The translations under genes and the position numbers were made by a program. This document shows, piece by piece, positions 17,351 through 25,277 of a stretch of 64,000 bases of DNA. Position 1 is the first letter of the stretch; the number at the start of each line of letters is the position of its first letter. This DNA comes from G963665545 sp963665545 (GTDB lineage Bacteria; Pseudomonadota; Gammaproteobacteria; Xanthomonadales; SZUA-36). The stretch is taken from contig CAXXKZ010000010.1 of assembly GCA_963665545.2 (NCBI GenBank), forward strand, positions 17,717-81,716. The letters run 5' to 3'. A model generated the notes under the pieces. The model worked only from the letters and a program-made list of their open reading frames with translations. It did not search any database and was not told the DNA's origin.

Positions 17351-19053
17351 ATGATGCACGCCGATTCTCCGCCCAAGACAACGACCATAATGGCGGCCAC
17401 GATGTTGGCCCTGACGCTTGCTGCATGCAGTAGGGCACCCGATCCCCAGCCCATGGCGGATGCCGAGCCGGTAGAGGAAGCGGCCCCGCTGGTCGAAGAA
17501 CCTGTTCGAATCTCCAGCTTCGGTGAGTACGACGGCTATTCGGAGGAAAAATTCAGCGAATGGGTCAACACCTCGCGCTACGTCGAAATGCGCGATGGCG
17601 TCAAACTCGCCGTGGACGTCACCTTTCCCGCCGTCGATGGCAAGGCAGTCGAGGACAAATTCCCGGTGGTGTGGACCCATTCGCGCTATCACCGTAACCC
17701 AGGTGCTCTGATCAAGGTCTTGTCGCCGGAGGGCGCCGAGATTCCCGATATCAATTCCCAGGTGGACGCCGACGGTTCTCTGCAACAATTGGTCAAACAC
17801 GGTTACATCGTGGCGGCGGTCCAGGTTCGTGGCGGCGGCGCTTCTTTTGGCACCTATGAAGGCTTGTTTTCGGACACTGAGACCAGTGACGCCTACGAGA
17901 TTGTCGAGTGGTTGGCGAGCCAGCCCTGGAGCACCGGCGCCATCGGTATGTATGGGGGTTCTTACCTGGGCATGACGCAGTACATGGTCGGCTCGCGCAA
18001 GCATCCCGCGCTGAAAGCAATATTTCCGATCGTGGCGGGTCTTGATATGTACGACGTGCTGTACCCCGGCGGTGTTTACAGAAAAGACATGATTGATCAT
18101 TGGGGCAGCCTGACGCGCAACCTTGATATGGTCTGGCTGGCGCCCGAAGTGGATGAAGATGTGGAGGGTGTCTTGCTCAAGGAAGCGGTCGCCCAACACC
18201 AGAACAACTGGGATGTGGAGGTCGAATATGCCGCCAGTCGTTACCGGGATCACGACGTCCCGACCCTGACCTGGGCCAGTCACGGTGTTTCCGGGGTGTT
18301 GTCCGAACTACAGCAAAGCGCCGTACCGGCCTATCACTGGAACGGCTGGTTTGATGTTTTTATTCTCGATACGACGCTGATCTACAACAACTATGGCGGG
18401 CCTCAGAAGATGGGTATCAGCGCCTGGTCGCACGGTGGTATGCCAAATGAAAAACTGATGGCCGAGCGTGGCCGGCTCACGACCATCGAACAGCATCGCT
18501 GGTTCGACTACTGGCTCAAGGGCATCGACAACGGCATCATGGATGAGCCGCCGATTCACTACGCAATCATGAAGGACCCCGACGATTGGTCATGGGCGTC
18601 AGCAAGTCAATGGCCGCTGCCGCAAGCTAAGACAGAGTCGCTGTATTTGTCCGGTGACACTTCCGGCAGTGTGGCGTCGGTCAATGACGGTTCACTGGCT
18701 GCGACACCACCCGTCGAGGGCGGCGGCTCGGATACCTATGCAGTGGACCTGACAACGACAACGGGTACATCGACCCGCTGGGACAATGCCGTGGGCGGCG
18801 CCCGCCTGATGATCTACCCCGATCTGACCGAGAACGACGCCAAGTCACTGACGTACACCACCGCGCCGCTTGAGGACGACCTCAACGTGACGGGCCACCC
18901 CATCGTGACCCTGTATGTTAGTTCGTCCACACGCGACGGCGATTTCATTGTGCTGCTGGAAGAAGTGGATGCCGAGGGCGTTTCCAACTATGTCACCGAA
19001 GGGGTCTTGCGCGCCTCACACCGCGCCCTGGGTGAAGCCCCCTGGAATAATAT
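17351..19053 (+). pseudogene. CocE/NonD-family hydrolase lipoprotein, 5' part, cut by IS1595 element
   Basis: The N-terminal 567 codons of an X-Pro dipeptidyl-peptidase/cocaine-esterase-type hydrolase. A lipoprotein signal with lipobox LAAC is followed by the hydrolase domain (RYVEMRDGVKLAVDVTFP, VQVRGGGASFGTYEG). The nucleophile is S204 in GGSYLG. Likely acid and His residues lie in WNGWFDVFI and SHGGMP. The C-terminal jelly-roll domain is cut at Asn-Asn by the insertion; the frame then runs into the element and stops at 19171. The rest of the gene resumes at 21951. Confidence 0.9.
19046..19053. repeat. Target-site duplication, left copy
   Basis: The 8-base sequence aataatat directly before the element. 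It is repeated exactly at 21943-21950 and falls on the Asn-Asn codons of the interrupted hydrolase gene. Eight bases is the length expected for IS1595-family insertions. Confidence 0.95.
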
Positions 19054-19077
19054 GGCGATGTTATATTTGACAAACCA
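19054..19077 (+). repeat. Left terminal inverted repeat
   Basis: 24 bases, the exact reverse complement of 21919-21942. It includes TTGACA (19067-19072), which can serve as a -35 box reading into the element. Confidence 0.95.
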
Positions 19078-19095
19078 ACAAAGGACACCTATAGT
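19067..19095 (+). promoter_or_regulatory. Predicted promoter starting in the left terminal repeat
   Basis: TTGACA at 19067-19072 and TATAGT at 19090-19095 with a 17-base spacer, close to the ideal sigma-70 promoter. It reads toward the 81-residue gene, whose ATG is 39 bases downstream of the -10 box. A short inverted repeat (attcca / tggaat, about 19104-19122) lies in the predicted leader. Confidence 0.6.
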
Positions 19096-19133
19096 TCGCG
19101 TGCATTCCAGGTCTGTTGGAATACAGGTGACTC

Positions 19134-19379
19134 ATGGCAACCAAAGAAACCTTGAAAGCATGGATTGTTGAAGCGCTAGAAGCCCATGGTGGAAATGCGA
19201 GCATCGTGGGGGTATGCAAGCACATGTGGCAGCACCACGAACCAGAACTCCGAAAATCAGGAGACCTGTTTTACACGTGGCAATACGACATGCGCTGGGC
19301 AGGAAACGAGCTTAGACGGCATGGTACGCTTCAACCTAAGCCGCCTGGTGATCGTGGACCTTGGCACCTGACAGAATAA
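19134..19379 (+). CDS. Small passenger protein of the IS element, unknown function
   Basis: 81 residues, MATKETLKAWIVEALEAHGG at the start, with GNASIVGVCKHMWQHHEPEL and GDLFYTWQYDMRWAGNELRR. The helix content and spacing suggest a small winged-helix DNA-binding fold (inference). A ribosome site (acaggtg) precedes the ATG, and a strong predicted promoter starts in the terminal repeat. It is the only element gene on the plus strand. I recall similar small proteins near mobile elements but cannot name a family. Confidence 0.65.
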   Translation: MATKETLKAWIVEALEAHGGNASIVGVCKHMWQHHEPELRKSGDLFYTWQYDMRWAGNELRRHGTLQPKPPGDRGPWHLTE

Positions 19380-19399
19380 ACGGCGCGAGCGCTTGGCGC

Positions 19400-19552
19400 T
19401 TACTTCTTCTTAGGCTTTTCGTCCTTCTTCGTACTGCCCGTCACGACCTGTTTGAGGGTGGCGTTGAAGCGATCTTCGTCCTCGTCGCATTCGAGTCGAC
19501 GAGCGGTTTCTTCAAAGCGGTCACGTTGGGTTTTTATCATCTTTTTGGTCAT
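19400..19552 (-). CDS. 50-residue charged passenger protein
   Basis: A small frame starting MTKKMIKTQRDRFEETARRL and ending in a Lys-rich tail (KKDEKPKKK). It is strongly charged and helical, with an acidic middle (ECDEDEDRF). The start lies inside the 3' end of the PIN gene (32-base overlap, other frame), so coupling with the PIN gene is likely. Short proteins of this look are frequent on mobile DNA; the function is unknown. Confidence 0.55.
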   Translation of the reverse strand: MTKKMIKTQRDRFEETARRLECDEDEDRFNATLKQVVTGSTKKDEKPKKK

Positions 19553-20051
19553 CTAACATCATCTCTTGTTGAGCTTCTACGGTTGGAGCTGGCGGCTCAC
19601 AAATCTTGAGCTTGATCTTGTCGATTCGCGGTAGATCGCCATCAAGATGTAGCAAGTCTCGGCCATCAAATGTGTGAAGTTCGTCGATGTTATTCAGCAG
19701 ACAGCTCGCTACATGAACCGCATCTTGTGGCTTCCCAATTTCGGGATGCTTTCTCAGAAGACGCCTAGCGAGAATCCCGACGTCGACATCGACGGAAATC
19801 TTCTTTATGGACTCCTGCTCAATAAAATCTTCGAATGTTCTGTCGTCCTCTTTTTCAATGCCCACAGAAGTCGTGCCGCACTTTTTCTTCCATACTTCAG
19901 CAAGCGTAAAAGCTGAGGTCCACAGTTCAGCTTTATTTTTTTCGACCATATCAAGGACATTCATACACCGGCTGACCCGGTCCTGGTCTCTTTGAGTAAT
20001 CAGTTCAATCCAAATGCAAGCATCCCAATAATACTTTTGGAGACTAGCCAA
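19521..20051 (-). CDS. PIN-domain ribonuclease, VapC-type toxin candidate
   Basis: 176 residues with the PIN-domain acidic residues in place: D10 (YYWDACIWIEL), E52 (TLAEVW), D110 (KPQDAVHVAS) and D129 (HTFDGRDL). PIN proteins are magnesium-dependent RNases, and many are the toxin of type II toxin-antitoxin pairs. The gene overlaps the end of the 280-residue gene by eight bases, so the two form one operon. Being carried inside the insertion element suggests a role in element maintenance (inference). Confidence 0.8.
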   Translation of the reverse strand: MASLQKYYWDACIWIELITQRDQDRVSRCMNVLDMVEKNKAELWTSAFTLAEVWKKKCGTTSVGIEKEDDRTFEDFIEQESIKKISVDVDVGILARRLLRKHPEIGKPQDAVHVASCLLNNIDELHTFDGRDLLHLDGDLPRIDKIKLKICEPPAPTVEAQQEMMLDDQKDDKNPT

Positions 20052-20886
20052 AATCGTTTTCTCTCAGCCGATCAATATATTCGTAAACGGGCATTCCGCC
20101 AGTAAAGTTTGCATCTTTCAAATCAGCTACAGATACTTCGTTGGGATCAATGTAAGCAATCCGCCCATCATATATCCGCACGATCTTTCCAGTAGCATCA
20201 TAGCTAATCGTTCCTCGCACTCGGATTCGGCGATGCGTCCATACATCACCAGCGGTTAGGCTGTCTTCTATTTCATTGCGGGCTTCTGCAGATACCCTGC
20301 ACTGGATTTCGCGCCCCGTGCGATGCTCTTTCAGCTTTATCGCGGGCTCGTCGTAATCTGTGCTTAGGTCGGTAATGCGACCTTCAATTGCGCCAATCTC
20401 CTTCCTTGCAAAGGTCGCAAAAAAATAATCATATTCTTCATCGCCAGTATCTTGAACAACATCTAAAAAACGCTGGACAAGCGTAGATTCAAGTTCAAGA
20501 TTGTCGCCATTCCAAAGGTTGAATTTCGTTAGTCCAATGCCATTTTTATTTCGTTCAAGGAAGCGGGCCACAACGCCACGTTTCTCAATGGGAAAATCGG
20601 CGTCCAAGGGCTCGCCAGCCTGTATACGCTCAAAGCCACGTTCTATCTTCTCGACGTGCGGACTTATCAGGCTAAATGCAGCTGCATTTGTTCGTAGGTC
20701 GACAGGAGAGCCTGCGACGGTAAAAGGAGAATTAACGCTTGCAAAGGTCAGATTCCAGACAACACTTGGGATCCCTTGATCCGTATGAAGATCAAAGAAG
20801 TCCATCACATGCTGCATGGCATCCCTAACATCCAAAATGTCCGGATGCTCAGCAGACGGCTCAACTGTGATCGTTTTTGGTTTCAT
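20044..20886 (-). CDS. Partner of the PIN protein, candidate antitoxin, family not recognised
   Basis: A 280-residue, acidic, soluble protein starting MKPKTITVEPSAEHPDILDV. I do not recognise a named domain. The middle holds KNGIGLTKFNLWNGDNLELE and the C-terminal half has beta-rich stretches (IEGRITDLSTDY, RIRVRGTISYDATGKIVRIY) that look like a small barrel. It is far larger than usual VapB antitoxins and has no visible ribbon-helix-helix or AbrB motif. The eight-base overlap with the PIN gene supports a functional pair. The transposase gene lies 26 bases upstream on the same strand, so all may be transcribed from the right end. Confidence 0.6.
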   Translation of the reverse strand: MKPKTITVEPSAEHPDILDVRDAMQHVMDFFDLHTDQGIPSVVWNLTFASVNSPFTVAGSPVDLRTNAAAFSLISPHVEKIERGFERIQAGEPLDADFPIEKRGVVARFLERNKNGIGLTKFNLWNGDNLELESTLVQRFLDVVQDTGDEEYDYFFATFARKEIGAIEGRITDLSTDYDEPAIKLKEHRTGREIQCRVSAEARNEIEDSLTAGDVWTHRRIRVRGTISYDATGKIVRIYDGRIAYIDPNEVSVADLKDANFTGGMPVYEYIDRLRENDFG

Positions 20887-20912
20887 CTGAGTCTGTGCCT
20901 TCGGCGCAGACT

Positions 20913-21875
20913 CTACGCGCCCAATGAGTCCCGGTAAAGTATTCTTTTTCCAACGATGCCGTGGAGGGTTAGCTTAGCGCGTTCGGCGTCATCGACGCCG
21001 TTGATTGCACGATGGTTGTATCGAAACTCGAACTCAGCAGCGTATCGGTGCAGGTGCTTCTTGGCGCAGTGTTGATAAACACCCTTCATACCGCGTTTGA
21101 AGATGCTGAAATAACCTTCAATCGTGTTGGTGTGGACGACGCCGCGACCATACTCGCCAGAAGCATGGCGGACGAAATCGTGATCTGCGAAATGGCGATT
21201 CAAGAGGGTGTACTGCGTGGCCTCATCGGTGTAGACCGTCGCTTCCTTGGCGATGTTCTCTTTCAGGATCGGGACCAACGTCTTGGTCTTAAGATCATCT
21301 ACCACCATGGATTTTGCTCGCCCAGTAGTGCGATCTACTAGCGCCAGCACCTTGTGCTTGTGATGGTAGCCGCGCCCCTTTTTCTCACCCTTCGGCTTGA
21401 TCGTCTTGTCGTGGCCTATGAAAGTCTCGTCAACCTCGACCACGCCGCCGCCAGCGCCGAAATCGACGCTGCCATCATTCCTCATGGCCTCGCGGATACG
21501 GTGGGACATAAACCACGCAGACTTAACGGTAATGCCTATCGTCCTCGCTAACTGGTGGCTGCTGATTCCTTTTTTGCTGCTGGTCATCAAATAGATAGCT
21601 TGCAGCCAAAGATTCAGTTCGATGTGGCTTTCTTCAAAGATAGTACCGTTGCGGATAGTGAATTGCTTGCCACAATCCTTGCATTTCTTCAGGCCATGGC
21701 GTTCCTTGCCTTTGGGGTGCTTCTTAGAAGGTTTAGAGCGAACGCCATTCAACTCATAAGCGTTGCCCACTACGCCGCAACGAGGGCAAACCGGACCATG
21801 CGGCCAAAGCATTGCTTCGACATGTGCGAAGGCAGCGGCTTCATTGTGCATATAAGGGACAGAAAGGGCAGACAC
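20913..21875 (-). CDS. IS1595-family (ISXO2-like) transposase
   Basis: 320 residues, apparently intact. The N-terminal zinc ribbon has CPRCG and KKCKDCGKQF. A helix-turn-helix-like part follows (GISSHQLARTIGITVKSAWF). The catalytic core shows VEVDETFIGHDK, VYTDEATQY and HTNTIEGYFSIFKRGMKG, which give the DD(E/N) residues of this family. The start is a GTG at 21875 with AGGAG six bases before it. A TTGACA in the right terminal repeat may serve as -35 box, but no good -10 is seen at the right distance. Confidence 0.93.
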   Translation of the reverse strand: MSALSVPYMHNEAAAFAHVEAMLWPHGPVCPRCGVVGNAYELNGVRSKPSKKHPKGKERHGLKKCKDCGKQFTIRNGTIFEESHIELNLWLQAIYLMTSSKKGISSHQLARTIGITVKSAWFMSHRIREAMRNDGSVDFGAGGGVVEVDETFIGHDKTIKPKGEKKGRGYHHKHKVLALVDRTTGRAKSMVVDDLKTKTLVPILKENIAKEATVYTDEATQYTLLNRHFADHDFVRHASGEYGRGVVHTNTIEGYFSIFKRGMKGVYQHCAKKHLHRYAAEFEFRYNHRAINGVDDAERAKLTLHGIVGKRILYRDSLGA

Positions 21876-21918
21876 TGGATTCTCCTAACTCTATGATTCA
21901 ATTGTAGGAGATCAGGTT

Positions 21919-21942
21919 TGGTTTGTCAAATATAACATCGCC
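21919..21942 (-). repeat. Right terminal inverted repeat
   Basis: Exact reverse complement of 19054-19077 over 24 bases. Confidence 0.95.
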
Positions 21943-21950
21943 AATAATAT
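21943..21950. repeat. Target-site duplication, right copy
   Basis: aataatat, identical to 19046-19053. Removing the element and one copy restores the hydrolase frame. Confidence 0.95.
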
Positions 21951-22197
21951 GGGTCTGCCGTTTCAGCGCGGCTATTCAACCGACCTCGCACCGCTGCCAG
22001 AAGACGGTCCGGGTGAGTTGGTGCTGGACCTGCACCCGACCTCCAACATCTTCAATAAGGGCCACCGCCTGCGCCTGACCATCATGGGCGCTGATGCGGA
22101 CAATATCGAAATACCCGAAGTGTCACCGACCGTGCAGATCCATCTTGGCGGCGTCCACGCTTCGAAGATTGAACTGCCTGTTGTCGGGGGCGGCTAG
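21951..22197 (+). pseudogene. CocE/NonD-family hydrolase, 3' part
   Basis: The last 82 residues of the interrupted hydrolase: GLPFQRGYSTDLAPLPEDGP, then LVLDLHPTSNIFNKGHRLRL, the typical end of the C-terminal jelly-roll domain. Joining 17351-19053 to 21951-22197 gives an unbroken frame of 649 residues, so the gene was intact before the insertion. This fragment has no start of its own. Confidence 0.9.
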
Positions 22198-22216
22198 TAC
22201 TCGTTCAAACTGCTTA

Positions 22217-24052
22217 CTAGCGCTTTGAGCACGCTTGACCGGCATTATGGAGTCTCGCTTCCCTCGGCAACTGCTCCCGGCGTTGCTCTACCTCCTGCAT
22301 CCCTGCAGTCGTGCTCCCGCCTTCGGCTCCGCCGTTGACGACCTGTTCCAGCAGGTCCAGCGGCAGCGCGCCGCTGCCCAATACTCGCCCGTGGAAGTCG
22401 CGGATATCGGCGCCAGTGCCGTGACGGTCGAACCAGCGTTCCTTGAGCGCCAGCATTTTCATCATGCCAATCTTGTAGGCGCACATCTGTGCCGGCACCG
22501 ATGCTGAGCGATGAGCCAAAAAGCGCGCAAAGTTTTCGCTTACTCCGGTGTGGGCCATGAAAAAGTTCATCGCCTGCTCCAAGGTCCAACGCTTGTGGTG
22601 GATGCCGGTATCCATTGCCAGGTTTGCCGTTGATATCAACTCACGACGCATGCGCGACAGATTGAGGCGTGGATCAGAATTGATACCGTGTTGATGTGGG
22701 ATGGTCTCGGCATATTTGGCCCAACCCTCGATGTAGGCATCAAAGGTGGTAATTTTTCTCAAGTCAGGCAGGTGGGCCAGTTCCCCGGCCGTGGCGATCT
22801 GCAAATGATGGCCCGGGTAAATTTCGTGGTAGACAAGAATTGGGAGTTCGAAACCTGGCTCGGCCAATATCTGGCCCAGGCTGAGCTCCATGAAGCCGGG
22901 ACGGCTGCCATCCAGCGATGGTGGTTGGTACGACTGGTTGCGGTTGCTCTCGGCAAAACGCGGCATGGCCTTGATGTCCAGCGGCCCCTGCGGCAGCTGG
23001 TGAAAAAGCTGCCCACACTCGATTCGCATCTCATCAACCAGCTCCCTCGCCCGTGTCAGGATGGCCTGGCGGTTTTCCTCCGTGTCTTCGAGTGAACCCC
23101 CAAGATCGGCATCCAGCAACTGGTGGCAGTCGGCGATTGAGTTGACGGTATATCTGAGTTCACGGCTGGCATCGATAATGCGCCCTTCCAGGCGCTCTGT
23201 TTCGACCAGTCCCAAGTCGTGGATTTCGGCTGCGCCAAGCGACGTGGTTGTGGCGCAACGCAGCAGAAATTCATACCAAGCCTCGCCGTCAGGAAGGCGC
23301 CAGGCGCCAGGCTCGGTGACGCTTTCATCCCGGTGGCCAACGAGTAGTGCGGATAAGTCCTGGTAGGCCGGGCCAGTCTCGGCTTGGAGCAAGGAGGCGA
23401 CCTCTTGGCACATTTGTTCGCGGGTTGCGACTTTCAGCTCTGCCATGGCGAGAGTTTTTTGACAAAAAGTCGTGTACACGACGTTTTCGGTGATCGACTG
23501 AGCAGTGAAGCCGTCCAGTTCTTTGATGGTTGCGTCTTGAAGATAAACCGGCGGACAAAATCCCTGCTGCATGTTGTTGATGCACTGATCCCCGGCCTGG
23601 CGCAACAGAGCGGGAATGGATCGCAGCCGGCTGATGTAGTCTTCGGCATCCTGCGCGTGGCGCATCGGGTGCAGGTCGGTTAGAAAGAGTGGCAGTTCAC
23701 ACTGCAGACCGACGGCCGGCCGCAGCAGATTTTCATGCCGGTCAAATTCGCTGCCCGCCAGTCCGATCAACCCGCGTTCGTGGATATATTGAGTAAAAAA
23801 TGCCAGAAAACCGGCCGTCACCCGTTCTGTATCGTCAAGTTCACTCAATGAAAATTGCTGCAGCTCATCGGCGCCAGACTGCAAGAGCTGTTGCCGTTGC
23901 TTGACTGACTCGGCATCGATTCGGCTGAAGTAATGCTGTGGCACAGGCTCATCGCCAACCTGAAACAAGCCCATCTGGGTTGGAAATTCGGGCACAAGGC
24001 GTGCGATGTCCAAGCAAAATTGATCCGTGAAATCGTCGAAAGCCAGATTCAT
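22217..24052 (-). CDS. DUF885-family metallopeptidase-like protein with repeat-derived C-terminus
   Basis: A 611-residue protein of the DUF885 family, which has a zinc-peptidase-like core. The motif HEIYPGHHLQ gives the expected metal-binding His and Glu, followed by FDAYIEGWAKYAE. No signal peptide is seen (MNLAFDDFTDQFCLDIARLV). The last residues (about 575-611, from GGSTTAGMQEVEQ) are read from family A repeat copy 4 and the bases after it, not from ancestral DUF885 sequence. The gene is divergent from the SDR gene, with a palindrome between them. Confidence 0.85.
   Translation of the reverse strand: MNLAFDDFTDQFCLDIARLVPEFPTQMGLFQVGDEPVPQHYFSRIDAESVKQRQQLLQSGADELQQFSLSELDDTERVTAGFLAFFTQYIHERGLIGLAGSEFDRHENLLRPAVGLQCELPLFLTDLHPMRHAQDAEDYISRLRSIPALLRQAGDQCINNMQQGFCPPVYLQDATIKELDGFTAQSITENVVYTTFCQKTLAMAELKVATREQMCQEVASLLQAETGPAYQDLSALLVGHRDESVTEPGAWRLPDGEAWYEFLLRCATTTSLGAAEIHDLGLVETERLEGRIIDASRELRYTVNSIADCHQLLDADLGGSLEDTEENRQAILTRARELVDEMRIECGQLFHQLPQGPLDIKAMPRFAESNRNQSYQPPSLDGSRPGFMELSLGQILAEPGFELPILVYHEIYPGHHLQIATAGELAHLPDLRKITTFDAYIEGWAKYAETIPHQHGINSDPRLNLSRMRRELISTANLAMDTGIHHKRWTLEQAMNFFMAHTGVSENFARFLAHRSASVPAQMCAYKIGMMKMLALKERWFDRHGTGADIRDFHGRVLGSGALPLDLLEQVVNGGAEGGSTTAGMQEVEQRREQLPREARLHNAGQACSKR
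22249..22328 (+). repeat. Family A dispersed repeat, copy 4, inside the 3' end of the DUF885 gene
   Basis: Matches copies at 686, 1091, 13037 and 53832 from ggagtctcgcttccctcgg through gctcccgccttcgg. It is read in antisense by the DUF885 gene, giving the peptide GGSTTAGMQEVEQRREQLPR. Inner palindrome at 22295-22308. Confidence 0.88.
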
Positions 24053-24089
24053 TCCGACAGTTTGCCCCCATGGTTAATTAGTTTCAACA

Positions 24090-24112
24090 ATTGGTCAATT
24101 ATTTTGACCAAT
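24090..24112. promoter_or_regulatory. Palindrome in a divergent intergenic region, operator candidate
   Basis: A perfect 9-bp inverted repeat (attggtcaa / ttgaccaat) with five bases between, 38 bases upstream of the DUF885 start and 140 bases upstream of the SDR start. Length and AT-rich spacing suit a dimeric repressor site. No matching regulator gene is next to it. Confidence 0.45.
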
Positions 24113-24155
24113 GAGTATATCTTGATTTACCCCGTCATTGACCCCGATCTACCCC

Positions 24156-24179
24156 CGTCATCCCCGGCTTGACCCGGGA
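24156..24179. repeat. Short GC-rich repeat-like sequence
   Basis: Contains cgtcatccccggcttgaccc and continues cggga, a sequence type I recall as a common dispersed palindromic repeat in proteobacteria (imperfect tccc/ggga stem around cttga). A single copy in this window. Confidence 0.35.
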
Positions 24180-24251
24180 CAACCGGCACATTGACCCTCA
24201 CGCCATCATGCAGTACAAACACTGCCACCCTTTGGCCCACCAGGAATCACT

Positions 24252-25238
24252 ATGAAGTCCACTATTCTTCTTCGCAAGATTTTCCGTCATTTGGCAGTCG
24301 TCGCTGTATTCGGCATGGTCTGCTCCATACCGTTGAGTGTCTTGAGCGCCGATAGCCATGAAGATGGCGCCCAAAAAGCCGTGTTGGTTACAGGCTCAAG
24401 TTCCGGCATCGGTCAGGACATTACAATACGCCTTGCTGCGGAGGGCTATTTTGTCTATGCCACGGCGCGCAAGCAGGAGGATCTCGATGCCCTCAATGCC
24501 CTTGACAACGTTCAGGCCATTCGGCTGGATGTCACCAGCCAGGAGGATATCGATGCCGCCGTCAAAACCGTCACTGAAGCCGGGCGGGGTCTTCATGGGG
24601 TGGTCAATAATGCGGGTGTGGCAGTCATTGGACCCCTGATCGAACTTGAGGAGCAGGACCTGCACTTCCAGATGGATGTCAACGTGTATGGTCCTTATCG
24701 GATCAATAAGGCATTCGCGCCGTTGATTATGGAATCAAAAGGGCGGATGACGACCATTGGTTCGATATCCGGCATTCTTGCCGGTCCACTGGGTGGCGCC
24801 TACAGCATGAGCAAGCACGCCGTGGAAGCCTATACTGATTCGCTGTCGGCGGAGATGGGCAGATTCGGCGTGCACGTCAGCGTCGTTGAGCCCGGCAATT
24901 ACCAGTCTGATATGGGCAAGAATGTGGCGCGGCGGATGCAGGAGCGTGGATATTCCAGTGAAGGCTCGCTGTTCGAGAAAGAAATGCAGAGCTTTATCGA
25001 TCTCATGTCGCAGGGCCAGGGTGACCAGAAAGATTCAGATGAGGTTTCCGATGCTGTGATGCACGCACTTTTCGATGACAACCCCTATCAACGCTACATG
25101 GTTGTACCCAATGAACAGCAAGCCGATGTCACCATCCGCCAGGCGCTGCGCGAAGCGGTGCAGCTGAACCAATGGCATGCCTACAAATATGATCGCGACC
25201 AGCTTGTGAAGATATTGGATGAGGTGTTGGCCGAATAA
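24252..25238 (+). CDS. Short-chain dehydrogenase/reductase with an apparent signal peptide
   Basis: A 328-residue classical SDR. The cofactor motif is VTGSSSGIG, then NNAG (about residues 121-124), a catalytic Ser in IGSISG and YSMSK with the Tyr-Lys pair. The first 34 residues (MKSTILLRKIFRHLAVVAVF, then a hydrophobic run ending SVLSADS) look like a Sec signal peptide, unusual for an NAD(P)-using enzyme. There is no internal Met before the Rossmann motif that would give a normal cytoplasmic start. The substrate is unknown. Confidence 0.85.
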   Translation: MKSTILLRKIFRHLAVVAVFGMVCSIPLSVLSADSHEDGAQKAVLVTGSSSGIGQDITIRLAAEGYFVYATARKQEDLDALNALDNVQAIRLDVTSQEDIDAAVKTVTEAGRGLHGVVNNAGVAVIGPLIELEEQDLHFQMDVNVYGPYRINKAFAPLIMESKGRMTTIGSISGILAGPLGGAYSMSKHAVEAYTDSLSAEMGRFGVHVSVVEPGNYQSDMGKNVARRMQERGYSSEGSLFEKEMQSFIDLMSQGQGDQKDSDEVSDAVMHALFDDNPYQRYMVVPNEQQADVTIRQALREAVQLNQWHAYKYDRDQLVKILDEVLAE

Positions 25239-25277
25239 GTTATTCAGCCTGCAGTGCGTTTAGGGACCGGGAGATTG

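Larger units (their letters stand above)
19054..21942. mobile_element. IS1595-family insertion element with toxin-type passenger genes
   Basis: A 2,889-bp element bounded by perfect 24-bp inverted repeats (19054-19077 and 21919-21942, outer end ggcgatgttatatttgac) and an 8-bp target duplication. It carries, from left, an 81-residue protein (plus strand). On the minus strand are a 50-residue protein, a PIN-domain protein, a 280-residue partner and the transposase next to the right end. Base composition inside is visibly lower in GC than in the flanks. Perfect ends, an intact transposase and an exact duplication point to a recent insertion. Some IS1595-family groups are known to carry passenger genes. 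Confidence 0.95.
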
